A stretch of 64,000 nucleotides of DNA from Shimia sediminis. GTDB lineage: Bacteria > Pseudomonadota > Alphaproteobacteria > Rhodobacterales > Rhodobacteraceae. Shown here in pieces: positions 1 to 7,972 of this stretch; within the stretch, counting starts at the first letter, position 1, and the number at the start of each line of letters is the position of its first letter. The stretch covers positions 124,001-188,000 of the forward strand of contig NZ_RYZK01000005.1 of the NCBI RefSeq assembly GCF_003990645.1. Reading direction: 5' to 3'. The position numbers and the translations under genes were made by a program. Below the pieces are notes generated by a model. That model was not told the DNA's origin and did not search any database. It saw only the letters and a program-made list of their open reading frames with translations.

Positions 1-45
1 TACATCTTTTATGCGGATGGTCTTCGCGCGGGATGCCGCCCAAAG

Positions 46-76
46 AAAAACCCGGCCGCAATGGGCCGGGTTTTCA
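46..76 (-). terminator. Rho-independent terminator of the F0 operon
   Basis: Inverted repeat with 11-bp arms (AAAACCCGGCC at 47-57 and GGCCGGGTTTT at 64-74) around a 6-nt loop. Read on the minus strand it ends in a T-rich run and lies 23 bp beyond the atpF stop. The flanking A and T runs would let it work in both directions. Confidence 0.85.
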
Positions 77-98
77 AATGTTTCGCAGGTGGGCCAGC

Positions 99-656
99 TT
101 AGTGCAGCTTGGCGTCCACGTCGGCAATCGCTTCTTCGATCAGCTTGTTGCCCTGAGCAGCGGTCATCTGCTTGGCGATCACGTCTTTGGCGGCGCCAAC
201 GGCGATGGCGATCGCCTGATCGCGCACTTCCTTGACAGCCGAAGCCTGGGCCGAGGCGATCTGATCCTGAGCCGCGGCCAGACGGCGCGCGATCGAGGTT
301 TTCAGCTCTTCCTTGGCCAGATCAGCAGCGTTGGCAGCCTCAGATTTGGCATGCTCGACGATACGGTCGGCTTGCTCGGCCACTTCTTTCTGCTTGCGCT
401 CGTAAGAGGCCAGAAGGGTCTGGGCTTCTTCACGCAGGGCACGGGCTTCGTTCAGTTCGGACTGAATGCCGTCGGCGCGCTTGTCCAGCATGCCACCCAG
501 CATCGAGGGAACCTTGAACTTCAAGAGCACAAGGATGAACAGGATGAAGGCCAGCAGCACGATGAAGTCGGTGTTCTTCAGCGAGAAGAACGGGCCACTT
601 GCCGCAAAGGCGGGCGACGCGGCGGTCAGGGCGAGGAGGGTCGCAAGTTTACGCAT
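99..656 (-). CDS. atpF: ATP synthase F0 subunit b (AtpF)
   Basis: Peripheral-stalk subunit b of F0F1 ATP synthase, 185 aa, linking the membrane a/c sector to F1. Residues 1-18 look like a signal peptide (ending AFA), one membrane helix spans about 29-47, and the rest is a charged, Ala/Glu-rich coiled coil (about 55-170), as usual for b subunits. It is last in atpI-atpB-atpE-atpG-atpF and starts 5 bp after the atpG stop, so it is surely co-transcribed. Having b and b' together is typical of alphaproteobacteria and cyanobacteria, where they form a heterodimer. The F1 genes are not in this window. Which of the two is called b and which b' rests on gene order and the N-terminus, and naming varies between annotations. 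Confidence 0.93.
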   Translation of the reverse strand: MRKLATLLALTAASPAFAASGPFFSLKNTDFIVLLAFILFILVLLKFKVPSMLGGMLDKRADGIQSELNEARALREEAQTLLASYERKQKEVAEQADRIVEHAKSEAANAADLAKEELKTSIARRLAAAQDQIASAQASAVKEVRDQAIAIAVGAAKDVIAKQMTAAQGNKLIEEAIADVDAKLH

Positions 657-661
657 GATCC

Positions 662-1207
662 TTACCCTTTCATCCGTGTGGTGATCGCACCGGCGACAGC
701 TTTGTCGTCGGCTTTGCCGCCCATGGCGGTCACGATCTCGGTGGCCGTATCGGTCGCAACTTCCTTGATGCTTTCCAGGGCACCGGCGCGGATTTCGGCG
801 ATTGCCTTTTCCGACTCGGCGGCCTTGGCAGCGATCTCGGCATCCGCCTTGGCGGTGGCTGCGTCCAGATCGGCCTGAATCTCGGCCTTGGCTTCGGCAA
901 CGATGCGCTGTGCTTCCGCACGGGCATCTGCAAGCGCCTTGTTATAGGCGTCTTCTGCGTCAGCGGCTTTCGCCTTCAGCTCTTCGGCTGCGGCGATGTC
1001 ATTGGTAATTGTCCCCTGGCGTTCGGCCAGAACGTTCGCGATGCGCGGCAACGCGATACGCGACAGGACGAAGTAGATCACGACCAGCGTGACCAAAAGC
1101 CAGAAAATCTGGTTGCCCCAGTTCGAGAAGTCGAGCTGCGGCATGCCGGGCGCGGACGCGGCGGCGTCAGCAGCGTGGCCTGCGGCTTCTGTCGTTGTCG
1201 ATGCCAT
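662..1207 (-). CDS. atpG: ATP synthase F0 subunit b' (AtpG/AtpF2)
   Basis: Second peripheral-stalk subunit (b'), 181 aa. A short hydrophilic N-terminus is followed by one membrane helix at about 31-49 and a long Ala/Glu/Lys coiled coil (about 55-165) that would pair with AtpF. It lies between the c-subunit and b-subunit genes, the standard F0 order in Rhodobacteraceae. Translation starts at an ATG (1205-1207). The 89-bp gap to atpE is the largest inside the operon; I found no clear terminator in it. The sequence shows a b-type topology; the b' assignment is from family and operon order. Confidence 0.92.
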   Translation of the reverse strand: MASTTTEAAGHAADAAASAPGMPQLDFSNWGNQIFWLLVTLVVIYFVLSRIALPRIANVLAERQGTITNDIAAAEELKAKAADAEDAYNKALADARAEAQRIVAEAKAEIQADLDAATAKADAEIAAKAAESEKAIAEIRAGALESIKEVATDTATEIVTAMGGKADDKAVAGAITTRMKG

Positions 1208-1296
1208 GTCGTCCTCCGTGGAACTTCCGTTGGGTTACGGGTGGGGCGCAATCAGGGACGCGCCCGCACCCGCACGTAAGGATAAGTCCAGTCGGT

Positions 1297-1521
1297 TTAG
1301 ACGGCGAACATCAGCAGAAGTGCAACCAGGAACGAGAAGATGCCCAGTGCTTCCGCGAATGCGATACCGATGAACAGGGTGGCAGTTTGCGAAGCAGCTG
1401 CCGAAGGGTTGCGCAGAGCGCCTGCGAGGTAGTTGCCGGCTACGTTACCAACACCGATTGCGGCTGCGCCGGAACCGATTGCTGCGAGACCTGCGCCGAT
1501 GTGTGCGAGTTGACCTTCCAT
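1297..1521 (-). CDS. atpE: ATP synthase F0 subunit c (AtpE)
   Basis: Proteolipid subunit of the rotor ring, 74 aa. Two helices form a hairpin: the first is Gly/Ala-rich ([11 protein letters not shown]), the polar loop holds R37-N38-P39, and the second carries the proton-binding carboxylate E57 in AFAEALGIF. Length and residues are canonical for a proton-type c subunit, and I see no sodium-type Gln/Glu signature. A strong Shine-Dalgarno (AAGGAG) sits 9 nt before the ATG, in keeping with the high copy number of c. It lies between atpB and atpG. Confidence 0.96.
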   Translation of the reverse strand: MEGQLAHIGAGLAAIGSGAAAIGVGNVAGNYLAGALRNPSAAASQTATLFIGIAFAEALGIFSFLVALLLMFAV

Positions 1522-1573
1522 TGGTGTATCTCCTTACGATTGGAAGTTAATAGGTAGTGTGGATGTTCAGACC

Positions 1574-2332
1574 TTAGTGCGACGGATGCAGTGCATCTTT
1601 CAGGTACACACAGGTCAGAATGGTAAAGACGTAGGCCTGGATGAAGGACACGAGGACCTCAAGGCCGTACATGGCGGTGATGGCAACCACCGAAACGGGG
1701 CTGACGACAGCGATCGCGGCGAAGCCTGCGAACACCTTGATCACCGCGTGGCCTGCCATGACGTTACCAGCCAGACGAATGCTGTGGCTGACAGGGCGCA
1801 CGAAGTAGGAAATCAGTTCGATGATGGCCAGGATCGGGCGCAGCGCCAGCGGCGCCGAGGACACCCAGAACAGGCCAAGGAAGCCCATGCCGTTCTTGAC
1901 AAACCCGACGATGGTCACGGTGACAAACACCAGCATGGCCAGCACCACGGTCACGGCAAAGTGCGACGTCGGGGTAAAGGATGTCGGGATCAGGCCAAGG
2001 AAGTTGGCGAACACGATGAACATGAACAGGGTCATGATATATGGGAAGAACTTGACCGCGTCCTTGCCGGCCACGTCTTCGACCATCTTGTAGATAAAGC
2101 CATAGGCCAGTTCGGCAACCGACTGCGAGCGGCTGGGAATGATGGCGCGGCTGCGGGTGCCCAGAACCATCATCGCGATGATGCCCAGAACGGCCAGTGC
2201 CATCCAGAGGGTCGCGTTGGTGACGGTGAACAGCCCAATGTGATCGCCACCAAACAGCGGTTTGATGATGAACTGATCCATCGGGTGGAATACGAGACCG
2301 CCTTGTTCGGCGCCGTGTGCTTCGCTTGCCAC
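1574..2332 (-). CDS. atpB: ATP synthase F0 subunit a (AtpB)
   Basis: Membrane stator subunit a, 252 aa, forming the proton half-channels against the c ring. It has five or six hydrophobic helices. The essential arginine is R186 in SHSIRLAGN, followed by the conserved MAGH motif. The start is a GTG (2330-2332), 3 bp after the atpI stop and preceded by AAGGG. It is second in the F0 operon. Confidence 0.95.
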   Translation of the reverse strand: MASEAHGAEQGGLVFHPMDQFIIKPLFGGDHIGLFTVTNATLWMALAVLGIIAMMVLGTRSRAIIPSRSQSVAELAYGFIYKMVEDVAGKDAVKFFPYIMTLFMFIVFANFLGLIPTSFTPTSHFAVTVVLAMLVFVTVTIVGFVKNGMGFLGLFWVSSAPLALRPILAIIELISYFVRPVSHSIRLAGNVMAGHAVIKVFAGFAAIAVVSPVSVVAITAMYGLEVLVSFIQAYVFTILTCVYLKDALHPSH

Positions 2333-2335
2333 GTT

Positions 2336-2665
2336 CTAGTTCCCTTCGTCTCTCTCGGCCTGTTCGGCCTCTTGTTCTTCCTGGATCTCCCTGGCGCTGC
2401 GCAGCATCGTCTTGATACCGGCCGCGAGACCCAACATTGTAAACAGCACCAGGAAAATCGGGATGGTTCCCAACAACAGGTCAAGCCCGTATCCGATGCC
2501 AAAGCCGATCCCCAGACCGGCCACCAATTCAATCACCATGCGCCAGGCCAGATTGGCCGCCGAATAGTGTTCGTCCACCCGAGGTTTCGGTGCCTGGGCC
2601 AGTTTGGCCGCTTCGATCTTTGCTTCCAGCTGCGCCATACGCTCTTTCTGGTCGGGATCGGTCAC
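2336..2665 (-). CDS. atpI: ATP synthase accessory protein AtpI
   Basis: First gene of the F0 operon, 109 aa, a small membrane protein that in other bacteria helps c-ring assembly or magnesium handling. A charged N-terminal stretch (1-35) is followed by two membrane helices (about 41-60 and 64-85, Gly-rich) and an acidic C-terminal tail (QEEQEAEQAERDE). The GTG start at 2663-2665 has AAGGGG about 10 nt upstream. An ATG at codon 10 is a weaker alternative. Position and topology support the call; sequence conservation in this family is low. Confidence 0.85.
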   Translation of the reverse strand: MTDPDQKERMAQLEAKIEAAKLAQAPKPRVDEHYSAANLAWRMVIELVAGLGIGFGIGYGLDLLLGTIPIFLVLFTMLGLAAGIKTMLRSAREIQEEQEAEQAERDEGN

Positions 2666-2695
2666 GCGAAAATGCCCCTTTGTGGACTTGGCGCA

Positions 2696-2726
2696 TTGCT
2701 ACGGCGCAGGAGGGGTTGAGTCAACC
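2696..2726 (-). promoter_or_regulatory. Candidate promoter of the F0 operon
   Basis: On the minus strand TTGACT (2719-2724) and TAGCAA (2696-2701) are separated by 17 bp, placing transcription start about 25 bp before atpI. The -35 box lies inside a 13-bp palindrome, GGTTGAGTCAACC (2714-2726). The -10 box is a weak match, so this is a candidate only. Confidence 0.35.
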
Positions 2727-2849
2727 GCGATAAACCGTCGTGGCACATTGGGGTAATGCGTTGTTATTTATATGTTTTTTAGCAGAGGCGAGAGGCGCGG
2801 CGAGTCTGTCGCAGGCGTGGCTTTCGGAATTCCGCTCAAAATGGCATAT

Positions 2850-2865
2850 TCAACCAAATGGTTGA
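2850..2865. promoter_or_regulatory. Inverted repeat over the start codon of the ArsR gene
   Basis: TCAACCA-AA-TGGTTGA is a perfect 7-2-7 inverted repeat containing the ATG at 2858-2860. Placed here it would let the ArsR-type protein block its own transcription or translation. The operator role is inferred. Confidence 0.5.
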
Positions 2866-3226
2866 CGATTATCCGGGGTCCGGGTTTAACGCAGACATGA
2901 CCGAGGCCCTTGATACCGTCTTTGCCGCGCTGGCCGATCCGACCCGGCGCGCGATCCTGTCGATGTTGCTGGAAGACGACATGGCGGTCACGGATGTGGC
3001 CGAGCCGTTCGACATCTCGCTGGCGGCGATTTCCAAACATCTGGGCATCCTGACCAAGGCCGGGCTGATCTCTCAGGAGAAACGTGGCCGGGTGAAATGG
3101 TGCAAGCTGGAACCGGATGCCCTGAGGTCGGCCAGCGTCTGGATGCAGGGGTTCGGCCAGTTCGAACCGGTGAACCTGGAGGCGTTCGAGCGGTTTCTGG
3201 AGCGGGAGTTGGACGACGGGGCGTAA
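2858..3226 (+). CDS. ArsR-family transcriptional regulator
   Basis: Small winged-helix regulator of 122 aa. The N-terminal FAALADPTRRAIL motif and the helix-turn-helix at about residues 44-70 (DISLAAISKHLGILTKAGL) are typical of the ArsR subgroup usually paired with an AHSA1/SRPBCC-domain gene. No such partner is present: the next gene is a convergent transporter. No cysteine cluster for metal sensing is visible, so a metal ligand is not supported. The start at 2858 begins MVDDY, and many relatives begin with MV-plus-acidic residues; an ATG at 2897 (MTEALD) is a possible alternative. The palindrome over the first codon suggests autoregulation. Confidence 0.8.
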   Translation: MVDDYPGSGFNADMTEALDTVFAALADPTRRAILSMLLEDDMAVTDVAEPFDISLAAISKHLGILTKAGLISQEKRGRVKWCKLEPDALRSASVWMQGFGQFEPVNLEAFERFLERELDDGA

Positions 3227-3371
3227 CGGGGTTCGAGACAGAACCCTGCGAGGCGCAGGGCCCTCCGCGATCCAGCCCTAAGCTGTTTTGAGAGGCCTTG
3301 GTGCCGCTGCGCTGGCGCTCGTCTTCAAGACTCATGCGCGCGGGCAGCTGGCAGGACAACCTTGATCCGGC

Positions 3372-4259
3372 TCAAGTGGGATGTTCGTTTCTGAGCAGCA
3401 ACAACAGGGCGGCCACGGTCAGTGCGACGCCGACGAGGACCAGCCCGGTGGGGCCGCCATGACCAAGCGCGATTTCCCAGCAGATCACCCAGGTGGGCAC
3501 GAGATAGGTATAGGCCATGACCTTGGCCGACGGCAGGTTGAGCGAGGCAAACTGCAGCAGGACAAAGGTAGCGGCCGAGGCAAAGATCGCGAGGTAAAAG
3601 ACCGTGATCCAGACGATACCGGGCAGCGCGGTCCAATCCGTTGCGCGGATGTCCCCCCAGCCATAAACCGTCAGCAACACCATGCCTGCGATCAACATGC
3701 CAAAGGTAAAGACCACCGCTGGTTCACCGCGGTTCAGTTTGCGAATCAAGGGTGTATAGAGGGCATGTGCAATGCAACCGATGAAGTAGTAAAGTTCGCC
3801 CTGCCCCAGGCGAAACCGCAGGAAGGCCGCCCAGTCCGCGCGAAAGATCACCCATAACGCGCCGAGGGCCGCGATGCTGAGCGCCAGCGCCATGCGGCGG
3901 GTGGTGATCTGTTGCAAGAGCACGTAGCCGAAGCCTGCGGACATCAGCGGCGTCAGGGTGAACACCGCAGCCGTGCTGATGGGGGTTGCGGTTTTCAGAC
4001 CCTCGAACATCAGCACGAAGTAGGCGGCGAACAGCCCTCCGAGAACCAGATAGCGCCAGGGTGCCTGCCAGGCAGACCGTGGAAGCCCGGTTGTTGCCAG
4101 CGCCACGGCACCGATCACCACGGCGGCGATCAGGAACCGCAGGGCATTGAGCGCGGTTGGGGGAATCTCGTTCGCGGCCATCGCGCCAAGCGAAAACGAC
4201 CCCGCCACCAGGGCGGAAAACATCAACATGGCAAGGTGGCCGCGGGCCTGCGGGCTCAT
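3372..4259 (-). CDS. EamA/DMT-family transporter
   Basis: Inner-membrane protein of 295 aa with about ten hydrophobic helices in two repeated EamA halves (roughly 5-135 and 150-290), the layout of drug/metabolite exporters such as RhaT/YdcZ relatives. The substrate cannot be read from the sequence. Its ATG overlaps the stop of the upstream LysR-type gene by 4 bp (ATGA, 4256-4259), so the two are translationally coupled and the regulator may govern the transporter as well as the divergent azoreductase. Confidence 0.85.
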   Translation of the reverse strand: MSPQARGHLAMLMFSALVAGSFSLGAMAANEIPPTALNALRFLIAAVVIGAVALATTGLPRSAWQAPWRYLVLGGLFAAYFVLMFEGLKTATPISTAAVFTLTPLMSAGFGYVLLQQITTRRMALALSIAALGALWVIFRADWAAFLRFRLGQGELYYFIGCIAHALYTPLIRKLNRGEPAVVFTFGMLIAGMVLLTVYGWGDIRATDWTALPGIVWITVFYLAIFASAATFVLLQFASLNLPSAKVMAYTYLVPTWVICWEIALGHGGPTGLVLVGVALTVAALLLLLRNEHPT

Positions 4260-5140
4260 ATGCAGACCCAGTCGCGTGCCGCGCGCTCTTTGAGGAAGCT
4301 CACAAAGGTCTGGACCTTGGTGGTGCGGTGCAGGTCCACGTGGGTCACCAGCCAGAGCTGGCCACTCCAGTCTTCCTGCACCGGCAGAACCTCGTGCAGG
4401 TCGGGTTGCCCATGTACCGTCCAGAACGGCAGAAAGCCGATCCCGGCCCCGGCGCGCACGGCCTGTTCGCTGGTAAAGGCGTCATTGGTGCGGAACACGA
4501 TCTGTTCGGGGCGGACCTTGGCGTGCAGCCAATCCAGGAAAGGCGCCCGGCTGCGGCCTTCGTCTGGGCCGACAAAGCGATGCCCTGCGAGGTCATCTTC
4601 GCTGCTGGGGCGGCCATGGGTTTCAAGATAGCTGGTGCTGGCAAACAGCCCTATGGCAAGGCGGCCAAGCGACTGCACCACATTGTCCAGTTCTTGCGGT
4701 TGCGGCCCGGCACGCAGGGCGACATGGGCTTCGCCATACTCCAGCCGGAACAACCGTGCGCCAGCGCGAAACCGCACGATCACCTCGGGGTACTCGCGTT
4801 GGAAATCGGCAATGATCGGTGCCATCAGCGGTGCCATGCTTTCCAGTGCGGTGATCACCAGTTCCCCGGCCACACCTTCGCCACCGCCCTTGATACGGCC
4901 TTCGAGCTGGCTGAACTGATCGTCGGTGGTCTTGGCCACCTGCAGCAGATCCTGACCGGCCTCGGTCGGGGTGTAGCCCCGGGCGTGGCGCTGGAACAGT
5001 TTCACGCCCAGTTTGCCCTCGAGCGCGTCGATATGGCGGATCACCGTGGCGTGGTGCACCCCCAGCACATCCGCCGCGCCGCTGACCGTGCCCTTGCGGG
5101 CGACCTGAAAGGCGGTGCGGATCTCGTCCCAGCTGTCCAT
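4256..5140 (-). CDS. LysR-family transcriptional regulator
   Basis: LysR-type regulator of 294 aa. The helix-turn-helix lies near residues 17-38 (SGAADVLGVHHATVIRHIDAL), followed by a LysR substrate-binding domain (about 90-290). I chose the ATG at 5138-5140 because AGGAG precedes it by 6 nt; an upstream in-frame start at 5185 would add 15 residues with no good ribosome site and would run into the likely operator. It is divergent from the azoreductase gene at 5253 and coupled to the DMT gene behind it, the usual LysR layout. Likely targets are both neighbours; the inducer is unknown. Confidence 0.88.
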   Translation of the reverse strand: MDSWDEIRTAFQVARKGTVSGAADVLGVHHATVIRHIDALEGKLGVKLFQRHARGYTPTEAGQDLLQVAKTTDDQFSQLEGRIKGGGEGVAGELVITALESMAPLMAPIIADFQREYPEVIVRFRAGARLFRLEYGEAHVALRAGPQPQELDNVVQSLGRLAIGLFASTSYLETHGRPSSEDDLAGHRFVGPDEGRSRAPFLDWLHAKVRPEQIVFRTNDAFTSEQAVRAGAGIGFLPFWTVHGQPDLHEVLPVQEDWSGQLWLVTHVDLHRTTKVQTFVSFLKERAARDWVCI

Positions 5141-5150
5141 GGATGCTCCT

Positions 5151-5205
5151 GTGCAAATCTCCACAATGTCCGTGCAGATTTCCAAATTGCGTTCGCCAAT
5201 GCAAT
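5151..5205. promoter_or_regulatory. Candidate LysR operator region between divergent genes
   Basis: Two imperfect direct repeats, GTGCAAATCTCCA (5151-5163) and GTGCAGATTTCCA (5173-5185), are exactly 22 bp apart, two helical turns. They are followed by the inverted repeat ATTGC-N10-GCAAT (5186-5205), of the T-N11-A type used by LysR proteins. All lie between the LysR start (5140) and the azoreductase start (5253). Confidence 0.5.
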
Positions 5206-5252
5206 AACTAATTCAAGGGGACACCGGAAAACCAACCTCAGGATACCCCCCC

Positions 5253-5795
5253 ATGACCTACACTGTTTTGCATATCGACGCCTCGGCCCGCCACGAAGGT
5301 TCGCTGTCGCGCATCAAATCCGCCGAGATCGTCGCAGGCGCAGGCGCTGACACCGTGATCCGCCGCGATCTGGCCGACGGGCTGCCGTTTCTTGATCCGG
5401 TCTGGGTGCAGTCGACCTTTGTCGCCCCGGACGAGCGCGATGCCGCGCAGGCCAAGGCGCTGGAGCTGTCGGACAGGCTGGTGAAAGAAGTACAGGAGGC
5501 CGATACCATCGTGATCGGCACCGCGATGTACAATTTTGCAATCCCGGCCGTGCTGAAGGCCTGGATCGACCAGATTGCCCGCGCGGGCGTGACCTTTGCC
5601 TATACCGAGAACGGCCCCGAGGGGCAGCTCAAGGGCAAAAAGGCCATCATCACCATCGCCACCGGCGGCACGCCGCTGGGATCGGATTTCGACTTTGCCA
5701 GCGGCTATCTGCGCTTTGCGCTGGGGTTCCTGGGCATCACCGACGTCACCATTCTGGACAAGGATGGCAACGCGCTGGAAGCGCAGGCCGCCTGA
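5253..5795 (+). CDS. azoR: FMN-dependent NADH-azoreductase (AzoR/AcpD family)
   Basis: Flavodoxin-fold oxidoreductase of 180 aa, close to the family size of about 200. It would use NADH and FMN to reduce quinones or azo compounds in the cytoplasm. Supporting motifs are the N-terminal phosphate-binding stretch VLHIDASARHEGSLS, the MYNFAIPAVLKAWIDQIARAG segment that packs on FMN, and the TGG loop near residue 137. It is transcribed divergently from a LysR-type gene, its probable regulator. A hairpin with a T run follows at 5831. Physiologically quinone reduction is more likely than azo-dye reduction. Confidence 0.88.
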   Translation: MTYTVLHIDASARHEGSLSRIKSAEIVAGAGADTVIRRDLADGLPFLDPVWVQSTFVAPDERDAAQAKALELSDRLVKEVQEADTIVIGTAMYNFAIPAVLKAWIDQIARAGVTFAYTENGPEGQLKGKKAIITIATGGTPLGSDFDFASGYLRFALGFLGITDVTILDKDGNALEAQAA

Positions 5796-5830
5796 TCCGG
5801 CGCAGCGTACAAAAGTACCGATCTGGAGAC

Positions 5831-5863
5831 CCCGGAGGCCGTTGGCCTTCGGGATTTTTTATT
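5831..5863 (+). terminator. Rho-independent terminator after azoR
   Basis: CCCGGAGGCC-GTT-GGCCTTCGGG forms a 10-bp stem with one G-T pair (5831-5853), followed by ATTTTTTATT. It lies 35 bp after the azoreductase stop. The remaining sequence to 6055 shows no gene. Confidence 0.85.
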
Positions 5864-6055
5864 CCCGCAGCGTGGGGCTGGCGCGATGTGGCGCGCTTTG
5901 GTGCGGCCATGTGGATCGGCGAGGGCGGGGCTGAGCGGTGCGACCCCTTGTATGATGCGGCTAACGAACCGCTGGTCCTGGGCGGTCAGGTCAGACTGCC
6001 ACAACACATCCTTTTCAAATGTGGGTGAAATGCCGTTCCTTGCGGTTGCAGATAC

Positions 6056-6610
6056 TCAGTTTCCACACTCCGCCTGGGACAGCTCCAGCCATTCCGGTGT
6101 TACCCCAATGCGGTCAAAAAACGCCATCATGTCGACCGGCGTCATGCCGAGTGTCCGGTCATTGACCAGAGGGTGCATATAGATGCGATCTGCGACCCTT
6201 GCGCGCGCGTCCATGAAGAACTGAACACCGTTTTCCACCCCGTTCACCATGGCCAGCGGGCTGACGGCACCCGGACGGATGCCAAGGTTTTGCAACAGGC
6301 GGTCCGCCGAGCCAAACGAGAGGTTGCCGACACCCAACGTGGCGCCCAGCGCCTTGAGGTCGATCTCGTGATCCTGTTGCAGGGTCACAAGGTAGTTGCG
6401 CTTTTTCTTGTCGCGCAGATAGAGGTTCTTGAGCCGGAAGGGGGTTTCCCCGTCGATGTGCAGCGCGGCCTCGACTGTCTTGGCCTCGACCACGGTGCGC
6501 AGGGGCACATGTTCGTGGTAGGTAAAGGCCAGATCCCAGCCGCGCAGGCGGTCGAGCAGGGCGTCAGAGCTGAGCGGCAGGCTGTCCTGATAGGCAGATG
6601 AGGCGTCCAT
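6056..6610 (-). CDS. YbaK/ProX-type aminoacyl-tRNA deacylase
   Basis: Free-standing editing-domain protein of 184 aa, related to the prolyl-tRNA synthetase-associated domain (ProXp-ala/PrdX), which hydrolyses mischarged Ala-tRNA(Pro). The family signature is visible in RLKNLYLRDKKKRNYLV (lysine-rich substrate loop) and in GVENGVQFFMDARA with MHPLVND near the C-terminus. I chose the ATG at 6608-6610 because AAAGGA precedes it by 7 nt; a longer start at 6673 would overlap the divergent gene's leader. The exact tRNA/amino-acid pair it edits is inferred from family resemblance. Confidence 0.82.
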   Translation of the reverse strand: MDASSAYQDSLPLSSDALLDRLRGWDLAFTYHEHVPLRTVVEAKTVEAALHIDGETPFRLKNLYLRDKKKRNYLVTLQQDHEIDLKALGATLGVGNLSFGSADRLLQNLGIRPGAVSPLAMVNGVENGVQFFMDARARVADRIYMHPLVNDRTLGMTPVDMMAFFDRIGVTPEWLELSQAECGN

Positions 6611-6733
6611 GGGCAGGTCCTTTGCTGATCCACTGCTACAGAGATGACGCGCAGACGAATTGACCGCCCGCACGGGCCATGGTTTCTTGCATCATCTTTT
6701 CACCATGACAAGACCAACCACAGGAGAGGCAGC

Positions 6734-7768
6734 ATGCGGGTGATTTCGGGGATCTTCGCGCTGGTCGTGCTTGCCTCGCAGGCTCTGGCCCAGTCGGCGT
6801 TTGACCGGGCCGTGGCAGAGTGGCTGGACGGCAATGACCGCGAGAGCCTGCCGGTGCTGGCGGACCTGGCCGCCGAGGGGCACGAAGACGCGCGGATCCT
6901 GCTGGCGCGCATCGAGCTGCGCGATCTTGGTCCGTCGCCCTATCGGGCCGGGCTGAGCCGGGCAGAGGCGCGTGCGCTGTTTCGGGCGCCGCCTTTGGGG
7001 CATTCCCAGCCACGCGGGTGGTTGAAAGTCGAGGCGGAAAATGGCGCGGAGCTGGCGGTGGCGCTGCTGGCGGCGCGCGAGGCACAGCCTGATCCGGAGC
7101 TGATCGAAAGGCTCGCCAGGATGGGCGAAGTTCAGGCCACCGATCATCCGACGCGTATTCTGGCGCTTTATGGCACCCCGGCGCAACGCGACGCGCTGGG
7201 CCAGAGCCCGGCATTGCTGGAGGAATTGCGCCCCTATCTCGCCTATTTGTCCGGCCCCGCAGAACCCCGCGGCGACGGGATGGCAGCCCTGCGGCATATG
7301 GCGCCGGATCTGGCGACCGAGGTGCGGGCCGATGATGACGAGACCCTGAGCATGGCCGGTATTCTGGCGCTGGGGTATCCCTATGGTGACATGCAGCCGG
7401 ACAACCGCTGGCGCGTCACGGTTGCGGGCTGGGTGATGCAGGCACCTGCGACGCGGCCCATTGCCGATCTCTGCCGCGCGGCCTGTGAGGATGAGACAGC
7501 GGCGGCTGATTGCGGGTTTGCGATGCTGGCCTTTACCGGCGGCTATTACGAGGTGATCCGCACGGACAGCCCCCTGGAGCGGGTCATTCCGCAGGAGGTT
7601 TTCCTGAGCAGTGAACGCGCCCGGCTGATGGCCCTGCGCCGCGTGGTGCTGGTGCGGCGCGAGACCAATGTCGATTGGCTGGCAGGAGAGGACGAGGTGC
7701 GCGCAGTCTCGGCCTGTGCCGCCGATCTGGTGCGCGATGAACGCGCGCGCTACACCAAGGCGCCGTAG
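6734..7768 (+). CDS. Exported protein of unknown function
   Basis: 344 aa with a clear Sec signal peptide (MRVISGIFALVVLASQALAQ, cleavage after ALA). The mature part begins AFDRAVAEWLDGNDRESLP, with alternating short helices resembling Sel1/TPR-like helical pairs (about 21-130), but I cannot assign a named domain. The C-terminal half has five cysteines (CRAACEDE, DCGF, SACAAD) that could pair in the periplasm. The ATG at 6734 is supported by AGGAG just upstream and by the signal peptide; an earlier in-frame ATG at 6644 lacks both. It is divergent from the tRNA-editing gene. Confidence 0.7.
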   Translation: MRVISGIFALVVLASQALAQSAFDRAVAEWLDGNDRESLPVLADLAAEGHEDARILLARIELRDLGPSPYRAGLSRAEARALFRAPPLGHSQPRGWLKVEAENGAELAVALLAAREAQPDPELIERLARMGEVQATDHPTRILALYGTPAQRDALGQSPALLEELRPYLAYLSGPAEPRGDGMAALRHMAPDLATEVRADDDETLSMAGILALGYPYGDMQPDNRWRVTVAGWVMQAPATRPIADLCRAACEDETAAADCGFAMLAFTGGYYEVIRTDSPLERVIPQEVFLSSERARLMALRRVVLVRRETNVDWLAGEDEVRAVSACAADLVRDERARYTKAP

Positions 7769-7782
7769 CGCGCCCGCGCCAC

Positions 7783-7811
7783 TTGACTCCTTGCGTACAG
7801 GCGCGTAAATC
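7783..7811 (+). promoter_or_regulatory. Candidate promoter for ffh
   Basis: TTGACT (7783-7788), 17-bp spacer, TAAATC (7806-7811). This would give a leader of about 155 nt before ffh. Nothing else in 7769-7972 looks like a gene. Confidence 0.35.
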
Positions 7812-7972
7812 CCCCTTCAATTCCGGAAGTCCGTCAAAGCTTCCGGTCCCATGGCCCTTGGGCCGGGATCGCCCCCCGTCAGCGCGTTGCGCCCACGGGG
7901 GACATTGGCGTTTGGGCGGTTCGTGCTTAAGTACGGGCCATGTTGGAAACGGTGTAAAGGAGCCGGTGAGCG

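Noticed and set aside
1559-2719. Open reading frame of 386 codons on the plus strand
   Set aside because: Antisense to atpB and atpI; Gln/His/Asp-rich translation without domains.
3243-3259. Hairpin CCCTGCG-AGG-CGCAGGG after the ArsR gene as terminator
   Set aside because: Stem is short and no T run follows; may be incidental.
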